A DNA stretch of 64,000 nucleotides from Labrenzia sp. DG1229 (GTDB taxonomy: Bacteria > Pseudomonadota > Alphaproteobacteria > Rhizobiales > Stappiaceae): the NCBI RefSeq assembly GCF_000521215.1, contig NZ_KI928922.1:182357-246356 (forward strand), read 5' to 3'. The translations under genes and the position numbers were made by a program. The notes beneath the pieces are model-generated. The model was not told where the DNA came from, did not search any database, and worked only from the letters and a program-made list of their open reading frames with translations. Positions 1 to 6,940 of the stretch are shown piece after piece; positions within the stretch are counted from its first letter, which is position 1; every line of letters begins with the position of its first letter.

Positions 1-602
1 ATTTGCGGTAAAATTCCGAAGTACATCACCTGAAACTGGCTGCCGCCCACCGCCCGGATCGCTTCAACCGGCTTGGTGTCGATGTTCTCGATGGCTTCCG
101 CGGAAATTTTCGAGATGAAGCCGACCGAACGCATGGCGATGGCCAGAATGCCCGGCAGCGCTCCCAGTCCGACAGCACTGACGAAAAGAAGTGCCCACAC
201 GATTTCATGAACCGAACGGCTAAGAACCATCAAAAATCGGCCGAGAGGATAGAGAATGGTTTTCGATGGCGTGACATTTGCTGCTCCGAGCCACGCAACA
301 GGCAGTGAAAGGAAACACCCCAGAACCGTCCCGACAGAGGCCATCATGAAAGTTTCGAGCGTGGGGACCAGAAGTTCGGGCAACAGCCCGAGGTCGAGCG
401 AAAGGTAGCGGCCGATCGAACTGAGAACACCGCTGCGGCCGCCAATCCGGGACCAGTCGGTATCTTCAATGATCGTTCCGTTGACGCACCAGGCAACAAA
501 GGCGATGACGACCAACCAGATAAGGCCCATCTTCACATAGCGACGCCGGCGCAATTCATATTGCAGGTCCAATGCCGCAGGATTTGCGTCAATCACTGCC
601 AT
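1..602 (-). CDS. phnE: Phosphonate ABC transporter permease PhnE, partial (C-terminus beyond window)
   Basis: Inner-membrane permease of a PhnCDE-type phosphonate importer, cut by the left window edge. About 200 residues are visible from the ATG at complement 600-602, which lies 2 nt after the phnC stop. There is a basic cytosolic lead (RRRR at residues 18-21), a first membrane segment near residues 25-42, more hydrophobic helices, and at the truncated end the EAA-type coupling loop (ISAEAIENI, then AIRAVGG) that contacts the ATPase. Gene order with phnC and phnD on the same strand supports the call. The missing part should be only the last one or two helices. Confidence 0.93.
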   Translation of the reverse strand, partial: MAVIDANPAALDLQYELRRRRYVKMGLIWLVVIAFVAWCVNGTIIEDTDWSRIGGRSGVLSSIGRYLSLDLGLLPELLVPTLETFMMASVGTVLGCFLSLPVAWLGAANVTPSKTILYPLGRFLMVLSRSVHEIVWALLFVSAVGLGALPGILAIAMRSVGFISKISAEAIENIDTKPVEAIRAVGGSQFQVMYFGILPQ

Positions 603-604
603 AC

Positions 605-1357
605 TCACAGGACCTCCATGGCGTAAATGTCATCCAGGTCCGCGTCTCGCAGCTGCTCTGTCGCACCATCGAACTTTTTGTAACCATCCTGCAGGCCGAT
701 GATGCGGTTGCAGAATTCCTTGGCGAGCTGCACGTCGTGGATATTGCAAAGGGCAGGGACTTTCAGTTCCAGTGCAATGTCCCGAATGAGAGCCATGACT
801 TCCCGTGAAATCTTGGGGTCAAGCGCCGACGTGGGTTCATCCAGCAAGAGCAGTTTGGGCCGTTGCATCAGGGCGCGGGCGATCCCGACGCGCTGGCGCT
901 GGCCACCGGACAATTCATCTGCGCGTTTGTCGATGTGGTCACTAAGCCCGACACGGTCCAGGTAATAAAGCGCGAGCTGAATATCGTTTTGAGGAAAGGC
1001 ACGGAACAACGAACGCATGTTGCCTGTGTAGCCCAACCTGCCCGAAAGCACGTTGTCCATGACAGACATGCGGTTGATCAGGTTGAACTCCTGAAAAATC
1101 ATCCCGACATTGCGCCTTAGATTGCGAAGCGCCCTTGGTCTGAGCGCACACACATCCTCTCCCAGAAGCACGATCTTGCCGTCTGAGGGTTCAACCAGTC
1201 GGTTGACGCACCGGATAAGCGTCGATTTTCCCGCCCCGCTGGGTCCGATGATCGCAAGGAAATCATCGTCCTGCACTTCAAAATCGATGCCTTTGAGAAT
1301 TTCGGGGCCTTTTGCGCTGTAGCGCACCTTCAGTCCCTCGACGGTCAAAACGGCCAT
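605..1357 (-). CDS. phnC: Phosphonate ABC transporter ATP-binding protein PhnC
   Basis: Cytoplasmic ATPase driving phosphonate uptake with PhnD and PhnE. It shows Walker A (GPSGAGKS, about residue 38), a Q-loop in MIFQEFNL, the ABC signature LSGGQRQR, Walker B LLLLDEPTSALDP and a switch His in CNIHD. Length near 250 residues is normal for PhnC. Two ATGs lie in tandem; the second (complement 1355-1357) has the better spacing to the GGGAGG ribosome site, so I start there. The 55-nt gap from phnD and 2-nt gap to phnE indicate one transcription unit. Confidence 0.95.
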   Translation of the reverse strand: MAVLTVEGLKVRYSAKGPEILKGIDFEVQDDDFLAIIGPSGAGKSTLIRCVNRLVEPSDGKIVLLGEDVCALRPRALRNLRRNVGMIFQEFNLINRMSVMDNVLSGRLGYTGNMRSLFRAFPQNDIQLALYYLDRVGLSDHIDKRADELSGGQRQRVGIARALMQRPKLLLLDEPTSALDPKISREVMALIRDIALELKVPALCNIHDVQLAKEFCNRIIGLQDGYKKFDGATEQLRDADLDDIYAMEVL

Positions 1358-1412
1358 CATCCGCCTCCCTCGGAAATCTGGTGCGCGTGAAAGGCGCGCA
1401 CCAGGTTTTTGG

Positions 1413-2309
1413 TTACTTTTTGGCGTCTTTTGCGGCTTTCAGGTCGCGGATAATGTTGTAATCATCGTCCGACATGGCGACGAAACGGCTGGCGTTGACA
1501 TTCTTCAGATATTTCTGCCCTTCCTCATTGTCGCCAAGCGTCAAAAAGGCCTCGGTGATCTGACCGACCAACTCGTCGCAGAGCTGACCGGAAACCACGA
1601 ACGGATCCTGCGGAATGACCGGGGAAGACCAGATGAGATTGTAATCTTCCATCTTGGCCAGCCCACGGTCGATGACATTGTCCAGACGGTGGGTGGCGAC
1701 GAAGGCGATATCGACTTGCCCTTCCAGAACCGCGATTGCGGAAAGATCATGTCCGCCTGTGTAGACAACGCGGCTGAAGTGGTCTTCCAGATCCTGGCCG
1801 ATGACTTTTGTAAAGGAAACGCGTGGCAGCAGATTTCCCGAAGTCGACGCGGGATCCGTCAGCCCGACAACCTTGCCCTCAATGTCTTCGATCTTCTCGA
1901 TGCCGGAATCTGAACGGGAGACAAGCACCGCCTTGTAGCCAGGGCCTTCTTCCTGAAAGTGTCCCTTGTGTTTTGCATAAGTTGCAAACACCTGCAGCGA
2001 CGGGTCCTTTTCCTGTGCGATGACATAGGAATATGGACCGTGCATGCCGATGTCCACAAAGCCGCCGAGCATTGCTTCAACGACGGAGGCATAGGACGTG
2101 GGAAGATAGAATTCGATGTTCTTGCCGGTGGCTGCCTTCAGCTGGTTTACCATCGGCTCGTAAAGCGCAAGTTCCTGTGTGGTTTCTTCCGTAGGGATCA
2201 TCGAGAAACGCAAAACGTCCGGGTTCTTGCATTCCTCAGCGCTTGCTGCACCTGCGATCGCAACAAGTGTTCCAGCAAGGGCAGTCTGAAATAGGGTTGT
2301 TAACTTCAT
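1413..2309 (-). CDS. phnD: Periplasmic phosphonate-binding protein PhnD
   Basis: Periplasmic solute-binding protein delivering phosphonate to PhnE/PhnC. The start at complement 2307-2309 follows a strong GGAGG site and gives a signal peptide (MKLTTLFQTALAGTL, ending ASA-EE); longer in-frame extensions overlap the upstream gene and lack a signal. The mature part has the PhnD-family features RFSMIPTEE, a G-rich PASTSGNLLPR segment and a YTGGHD segment in the second lobe. At 298 residues it matches the family. The gene downstream of the Fe-dependent dehydrogenase and upstream of phnC suggests import is coupled to catabolism of one phosphonate class. Confidence 0.95.
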   Translation of the reverse strand: MKLTTLFQTALAGTLVAIAGAASAEECKNPDVLRFSMIPTEETTQELALYEPMVNQLKAATGKNIEFYLPTSYASVVEAMLGGFVDIGMHGPYSYVIAQEKDPSLQVFATYAKHKGHFQEEGPGYKAVLVSRSDSGIEKIEDIEGKVVGLTDPASTSGNLLPRVSFTKVIGQDLEDHFSRVVYTGGHDLSAIAVLEGQVDIAFVATHRLDNVIDRGLAKMEDYNLIWSSPVIPQDPFVVSGQLCDELVGQITEAFLTLGDNEEGQKYLKNVNASRFVAMSDDDYNIIRDLKAAKDAKK

Positions 2310-2371
2310 TTCTGGTCCTCCGGTAGGTTGATTTGACGGGTTGGTCCCGCTTGTATTTGGGTATCCGTTGA

Positions 2372-3481
2372 TCAGATCAGACCCTGGTGCCGGGCCGCTG
2401 CGATAAAGTTTTCCTTGGTTCCGATGAAATTCTTGCCGCGCTCCCCGGCAAACGCCTCGTCGATGATCTCCATACATCTGCCTTCAGGTACCGAGTGATC
2501 CACAAAGCGCGTTCCCACATCCAGATCTTTCAGAAACCGGGTCAGAAATTCGGCGCCCTCCTCGAGGTCGTCACTGAAAATCGCCTTGAGCGCATCTTCG
2601 CGAAATCCCCCGATGCCGGATACGGAACGCAGGACCGTCGGCAGAGTGAAGGAGCAGGCGATACCATGCTGGACACCCCATCCCAGGGTGATCGGATAGG
2701 AGAGATTGTGTGCGATTGCAGTCTTCGTATTGGAAAATGCAAGGCCGGCGAACAATGAAGCCTCGGCCATTTCGCGTCTGAAGAAAATGTTGCCTGGATC
2801 ACGCAGCACCTTGGGGAGCGCGGGCAGGATACGCTTTGCGGCCGCAACGGCATGCTGCGCGGAAACCGGGTTGGCATTCCGGTTCCAGATACTTTCCAGA
2901 GCATGTGACAATGCATCCAGACCGGTCGCCAATGTAAGTCCATAGGGCTTCCCTAACATCAGGGCCGGGTCGACCAGGGCGATTTCGGGATACAGGCGGG
3001 GGTGGGCCAGCGAGTACTTCTTTGCCGCTGCCTCATTCCAGACAGTGGCCCAGCATGTGACTTCGCTGCCGGTTCCCGCCGTGGTGGGGACCGAAACGAT
3101 CGGAAGGAAGGACAGCTCATCTTCGCCTTCCTTCGTCTCCAGGAACCTCACGATGCGGTTGAAATCTCCGCCGGCGGCGGCAAAGACCTTGGCTGAGTCA
3201 ATGACCGATCCGCCGCCGATTGCGACAATAACTTCAACGTCGTCTGCCACGGCGAAACGGTCACATTGAACACGCAGCAGTTCATAGTCAGGATTGGGAG
3301 CCACGTCGTTTATCTTGAGAACCGGTTCCCCAGCCGTCCTAGCGAGCTTGTCTGCCAATTCCGCAAATACAGGCTCCGGGTACGTCACCAGCGCGTATCG
3401 CCTCCCGTCGATTGTGTCCGGGAGCCTTGAAAATTCATCCTCACCAAAAAGCACGGTAACCGGGTTTTTATAGGCCCACAT
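2372..3481 (-). CDS. Iron-containing alcohol dehydrogenase linked to phosphonate uptake
   Basis: Group III NAD(P)-dependent alcohol dehydrogenase. The start at complement 3479-3481 (MWAYKNPVTV) gives 369 residues. Seen: nucleotide-binding GGGSVIDSAK at residues 89-98, PTTAGTGSE at 132-140, and the metal ligands in GLDALSHALE and GVQHGIACS. It is the first gene before phnDCE on the same strand, which suggests that it oxidises or reduces a phosphonate-derived alcohol or aldehyde, for example phosphonoacetaldehyde/2-hydroxyethylphosphonate chemistry; related dehydrogenases occur in phosphonate pathways. The exact substrate is inference. Readthrough to a further upstream start is possible but lacks a ribosome site. 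Confidence 0.85.
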   Translation of the reverse strand: MWAYKNPVTVLFGEDEFSRLPDTIDGRRYALVTYPEPVFAELADKLARTAGEPVLKINDVAPNPDYELLRVQCDRFAVADDVEVIVAIGGGSVIDSAKVFAAAGGDFNRIVRFLETKEGEDELSFLPIVSVPTTAGTGSEVTCWATVWNEAAAKKYSLAHPRLYPEIALVDPALMLGKPYGLTLATGLDALSHALESIWNRNANPVSAQHAVAAAKRILPALPKVLRDPGNIFFRREMAEASLFAGLAFSNTKTAIAHNLSYPITLGWGVQHGIACSFTLPTVLRSVSGIGGFREDALKAIFSDDLEEGAEFLTRFLKDLDVGTRFVDHSVPEGRCMEIIDEAFAGERGKNFIGTKENFIAAARHQGLI

Positions 3482-3597
3482 ATTTGTCCCTTTGATTTCG
3501 AAGACTTGAGACGCGGTTGTCACATTCAAGGGAAGCATGAACAGCCTTAATGCATATATCAAATTGATTGTTTAGATGTGTTCTATATACTGTATCT
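3482..3597. promoter_or_regulatory. Divergent promoter region of the phosphonate module, with palindrome
   Basis: This 116-nt gap separates the LysR gene from the divergent phosphonate operon. It holds the 11-nt inverted repeat ATCAAATTGAT at 3558-3568 in an AT-rich stretch, a plausible LysR-type binding core. TGTCACAT at 3518-3525 resembles a single Pho-box half-site, but I find no second copy at the right spacing. Confidence 0.45.
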
Positions 3598-4491
3598 ATG
3601 CTTAAGTCCGAACTCCGCGCCTTTCACGCTGTCGCTCGATTTGGTGGTTTTTCCAATGCAGCCAAGGCTTGCAACGTGAGCCAGCCGACACTTTCAACAC
3701 AGGTGAAGGCGCTGGAAAGACGATACAAGGTGGAACTCTTCAACCGCGTCGGACGTGAGGTGCACCTGACCGGGCCAGGAAAGGAGCTCATGGAAATCAC
3801 CTCGCGGCTTGTTCAGGCAGAAACAGATGCGGAAAGCTTGTTGAACAGCTATCGCGGGTTCCATGCCGGCGCACTCAACCTGGCTGCGGTTGGACCCTTT
3901 CACGCAACCGACATGATCGTTGCCTACAAGCAGAACTATCCGGGAATTGATGTTCAGGTAAAGTTTGGAAACTCAACACATTGCTTCGAGCAAATCCTGT
4001 CCTTCGATGCCGATGTGGGGATCATTGCCGAAGTCCCCGTGGACGAGCGCGTGACAACCCTGCTTTACAGCGTGCACGAGGTGGTTGCCTTCGTGAATTC
4101 GGACCATCATTTCTATGACCGCGACAGCATTTCGATACACGAGTTGGGAGGCGAGAAAACCATTCGGCGGGAAGCGGGATCCACAACGCGGACCGCGATC
4201 GAAAGAGAGCTGGACAATCGCGATGTAAAAGTGGATGCGGTTCTGGAACTGGGCAGCCGGGAAGCCATCTGGAAAGCGGTTGAGCAAGGTCTTGGACTTG
4301 GGTTCGTGGCGGACTTCGAGTTTGTCCCGCACCCGAACCTGCGCCCCATACCGATCACGGATGCCGATATCCAGACGAACTACTATCTGGCCTTTCTCAA
4401 GGAGCGCGAGCAGTCTCGACTTATCAACTCGTTCTGTGATGTTGCCCTGGGCAGAAATGGAAAGAAAAGCACCTGGTCTCCAGTTGCCTGA
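3598..4491 (+). CDS. LysR-family transcriptional regulator (likely regulator of the phosphonate module)
   Basis: Typical LysR regulator of 297 residues: N-terminal winged HTH (AFHAVARFGGFSNAAKACNVSQPTLS, read as two parts) in residues 1-60 and a periplasmic-binding-like co-inducer domain from about residue 90. ATG at 3598 (MLKSELRAF) is chosen because it places the HTH where the family has it; an upstream TTG at 3568 would run into the operator-like palindrome. It is divergent from the Fe-dependent dehydrogenase/phnDCE operon, the classical LysR arrangement, so control of that operon by a phosphonate-related ligand is inferred. Confidence 0.9.
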   Translation: MLKSELRAFHAVARFGGFSNAAKACNVSQPTLSTQVKALERRYKVELFNRVGREVHLTGPGKELMEITSRLVQAETDAESLLNSYRGFHAGALNLAAVGPFHATDMIVAYKQNYPGIDVQVKFGNSTHCFEQILSFDADVGIIAEVPVDERVTTLLYSVHEVVAFVNSDHHFYDRDSISIHELGGEKTIRREAGSTTRTAIERELDNRDVKVDAVLELGSREAIWKAVEQGLGLGFVADFEFVPHPNLRPIPITDADIQTNYYLAFLKEREQSRLINSFCDVALGRNGKKSTWSPVA

Positions 4492-4651
4492 CAGTTGCGC
4501 GTTCCGGGAGTTTAGGGGTGTGATTGAAGTGAGGGCAAGAAAGAGGGTGGCTATCCAAAGGTAACGCGGTCCGGGGTTATTGCCGTGTCAGTACTGAGGA
4601 CGGGAACCTTGAGAGGACCCGTTTCGCTAATGTCAAAGAGCAGTATTCGTG

Positions 4652-5202
4652 ATGAAACTTGTCTTTATCCACGGCGCACCGGCAACCGGTAAATTGACCA
4701 CCGCCAAGGCTTTGTTGAGGGCAGTGCCTGGTCGTCTGTTCGCAAATCATGTTGCAATTGATGTTGCTCAAACTGTTTTGACTTCGGTGCTGCCGGGTTC
4801 TGGGAACTTGTCCATACCGTGCGTTGCTCGGTCGTGGAGGCTGCCGCGAAACACGGCATTCCAATGCTTGTTACGACTTATTGCTATTCAGTGAGCGACC
4901 GTCTGCAATTCGCGGATCTTGCAGCCATCATGCACAAATGCCACGGTGAGATACTCCCTGTTCACATCAGCTGTGATCGCAAGGAGGTGCTGTCACGATT
5001 GGGAAATTCAGAGCGCGCTCAACGCGGCAAGATCACAACGGAACAGAGCCTGGACGAGTTCAACTCGATTTTTGTTCCCGCTCCTGCGCCAAGACCGAAC
5101 TGCCTAATGCTTGATAGTGGAGTTGCGACAGCCGACGAAATGGCAAAGATCATTGTTTCCCGTTTTGGTCTTTGCACTCCAGAAAAACAAAGTGACCTTT
5201 GA
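4652..5202 (+). pseudogene. P-loop kinase-like protein, interrupted by a 1-nt frameshift
   Basis: Small AAA/shikimate-kinase-like P-loop protein. The first frame reads MKLVFIHGAPATGKLTTAKAL with a Walker-A-like GAPATGK motif, then loses frame near 4770. The second frame continues with FDFGAAGFWELVHTV and runs to the stop at 5202. One T added to the TTTT run at about 4766-4769 restores one reading frame of about 184 residues. The break is therefore either a sequencing error or a recent mutation. No functional partner is visible nearby. The start is ATG 4652; a GTG lies directly upstream. Confidence 0.75.
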
Positions 5203-5211
5203 GGAGCCGAG

Positions 5212-5418
5212 ATGTGGGATCATTGGATACTGAGTGACAAACACGCTCGATCTCTTGCGATTTGGGGTGGGATCTCGTTTGCCGCACTTAAGCTCTCAAT
5301 GTTGTTCAATTATCCGGTCAATGCCGTTCTCTGGATAGGTTTCATTATTGTATCAACGCCATTTATCTTTTTCCATTTCATAAAATTGGCCGCGAGAATG
5401 CTTAGAGATGGTATTTGA
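5212..5418 (+). CDS. Small membrane protein, unknown function
   Basis: A 68-residue protein with a GAGGAG ribosome site 5-10 nt before ATG 5212 and only 9 nt after the preceding frameshifted gene. It has two hydrophobic segments (about residues 17-33 and 38-56) joined by NYPVNA, and a basic C-terminal tail. I recognise no family. Co-transcription with the P-loop gene is likely from the spacing. Confidence 0.6.
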   Translation: MWDHWILSDKHARSLAIWGGISFAALKLSMLFNYPVNAVLWIGFIIVSTPFIFFHFIKLAARMLRDGI

Positions 5419-5602
5419 ACAATAGCTGGTTGATGAATTAAGTGCTTTGTCAACAGAACCTAGATTTGAGCCTTAGGCGCGGGTCTTGTGCCGACCGATT
5501 GCTGCGAATTTGCAGTGTTGGGTAATTCGACTGGCAAGGAAGTTTGCCGGATTTGGGAAGAGGCCGACGCCAGAAGGATTGCTTCACTTCTGGAGATGAA
5601 CC

Positions 5603-5827
5603 GTGACTCATAAGGAGAGAAATAGATATGTAATTAGGTTACAAAGGCTTGTTTTTTGTATAGGTTTAATGACAATAGTGGTAATTTGGTCGTATACTGG
5701 CGGAGATTCAAAGTATTTCCATAAAGGTCTATTCGGGTTATTGGTGATGACATTAATATTGTCGATAAGATTTGCTGTTGACTTTTACAAGGGTCGCCAG
5801 GAGACGAATAATCAGAGTGTCTCATAA
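5603..5827 (+). CDS. Small membrane protein, unknown function, AT-rich
   Basis: A 74-residue protein beginning at GTG 5603 with TGGAG upstream. It has a basic N-terminus, a hydrophobic helix at about residues 16-32 and a second at 43-60, so it is probably a two-helix inner-membrane protein. Its codons are clearly AT-richer than flanking genes (many ATA, TTA and AAT codons), suggesting recent acquisition. The stop lies 10 nt before the next gene's ATG, whose ribosome site is embedded here. No family recognised. Confidence 0.5.
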   Translation: MTHKERNRYVIRLQRLVFCIGLMTIVVIWSYTGGDSKYFHKGLFGLLVMTLILSIRFAVDFYKGRQETNNQSVS

Positions 5828-5837
5828 GGAGCCTGTA

Positions 5838-6200
5838 ATGTCATATCCGCATATCATTTCCTTGATCGGGTACTTCACGATACCGGCTGAAAACGCGAGT
5901 GCATTCCGCAAAAATTGCGAGAAGATGGTTGCGCTGAGAGACAAGGAACCCGGTCATCTTGCTTCCGCGTACAGTTTTGATGACAACGGTGGCGCCGTGT
6001 CCCGCGAAGACTATGTGAGCGCCGATGCGATCATCGAACATATGAAGATCGGTGCGCATGTTTTTGAAAGCACTAAAGCGCTGGTTGAGATAACGGGCGT
6101 GGAAGTGCACGGTCCCAGGGACGAACTTGAAAAGCTGCGCGGTACCCTTGAGCCAATGCAGCCACGGTTCTTCGTGACGGAATACGGTTTCCGGCGGTAA
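5838..6200 (+). CDS. ABM-like (antibiotic biosynthesis monooxygenase fold) protein
   Basis: A 120-residue protein with AAGGAGCC before ATG 5838. The pattern GYFTIPAENASAFRKNCEKMVALRD followed by EPGHLASAYSFDD (quoted in parts) resembles the dimeric ferredoxin-like ABM/quinol-monooxygenase fold, where residues after the first strand count a conserved helix and EPG turn. Catalytic activity cannot be inferred because such proteins are short and variable. It closes the small orphan-gene run and is convergent with the cytochrome c gene. Confidence 0.6.
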   Translation: MSYPHIISLIGYFTIPAENASAFRKNCEKMVALRDKEPGHLASAYSFDDNGGAVSREDYVSADAIIEHMKIGAHVFESTKALVEITGVEVHGPRDELEKLRGTLEPMQPRFFVTEYGFRR

Positions 6201-6239
6201 TTCTTCCTCCAAGAGTGAAGCCGGGACACGAATTGCGGA

Positions 6240-6272
6240 GGGTTGTCAGACAGGCTCGCTGCCCGACAACCC
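6240..6272. terminator. Stem-loop between convergent genes
   Basis: GGGTTGTC at 6240-6247 pairs with GACAACCC at 6265-6272. It lies between the convergent ABM-like and cytochrome c genes. There is no T-run on either side, so a terminator role is tentative. Confidence 0.35.
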
Positions 6273-6352
6273 GCTGGATATCCCTGTCAAATTTTTCGTG
6301 CTGCTCCCTGCACAGCCAAAATCGCCTGGCGTGATCTGTTGCCGGAACACCT

Positions 6353-6769
6353 TCAATCAACGTTTGTTCCATCGCTTGCCTGTGTCGACAGGCTTGCCAG
6401 ATAGGTCAGGATGAAGTCCTGCACCGTCCTGTCCGTTATCCCGACATGCCGCATTTTTGTACCCGGCAGAAACCCGGTGTTGTCCTCCATCCAGGCGCGC
6501 AGCGCAGCAGGTGTCCAGACAATTCCGGACGACGCCAGCGCCTCGGAATATTCGTAGTCCGGAAACGTTCCGGCGCCGCGGCCAATGACATTTTCAAGCG
6601 GGGGACCGTAACTCGGGTCGTTGGTGTCCGGAGCGTGGCAGCGCCGGCATTCCACCCTGTAGAGCATTTCTCCAGCCGTGATCTTGGCCTGCTCAAAAAC
6701 TTCGGATGCCTGGGCAGAATGCACAAAACCAAGCGTCATTGCTGCCAAAAGAAGGTTGCGGACCGACAT
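6353..6769 (-). CDS. Periplasmic class I c-type cytochrome
   Basis: A 138-residue secreted mono-haem cytochrome. GGAG precedes the ATG at complement 6767-6769. A signal peptide (LLLAAMTLGFVHSAQA) is followed by the single haem site CRRCH near residue 42 and a likely axial Met in GTKMRHVG near residue 105. It is divergent from the NosR-like gene and shares its control region, which carries an FNR-type box. It may carry electrons between the NosR-like complex or the PQQ dehydrogenase and the respiratory chain (inference). Confidence 0.85.
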   Translation of the reverse strand: MSVRNLLLAAMTLGFVHSAQASEVFEQAKITAGEMLYRVECRRCHAPDTNDPSYGPPLENVIGRGAGTFPDYEYSEALASSGIVWTPAALRAWMEDNTGFLPGTKMRHVGITDRTVQDFILTYLASLSTQASDGTNVD

Positions 6770-6825
6770 TCGTTTTCTCCTCTCGTAGAGTGAGAGGAGA
6801 AAACGACAGTCAAACCCGGGAAACG

Positions 6826-6839
6826 TTGATCTTGATCAA
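6826..6839. promoter_or_regulatory. FNR/Dnr-type box
   Basis: TTGATCTTGATCAA matches the FNR-family consensus TTGAT-N4-ATCAA exactly. It lies between the divergent cytochrome c gene (57 nt from its start) and the NosR-like gene (about 100 nt from its start), so either or both may respond to oxygen or nitric oxide through a CRP/FNR-family regulator. No such regulator is in the window. Confidence 0.7.
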
Positions 6840-6940
6840 GAAAATTCTTGGCCTTTCGTACAAGCAAAGACCGATCCGGAAGGCCGTCTTGATCTAAAGG
6901 ACAGTTGCGTCAGCTTTCGCCTGCGGAAAAACTGCCCTTC

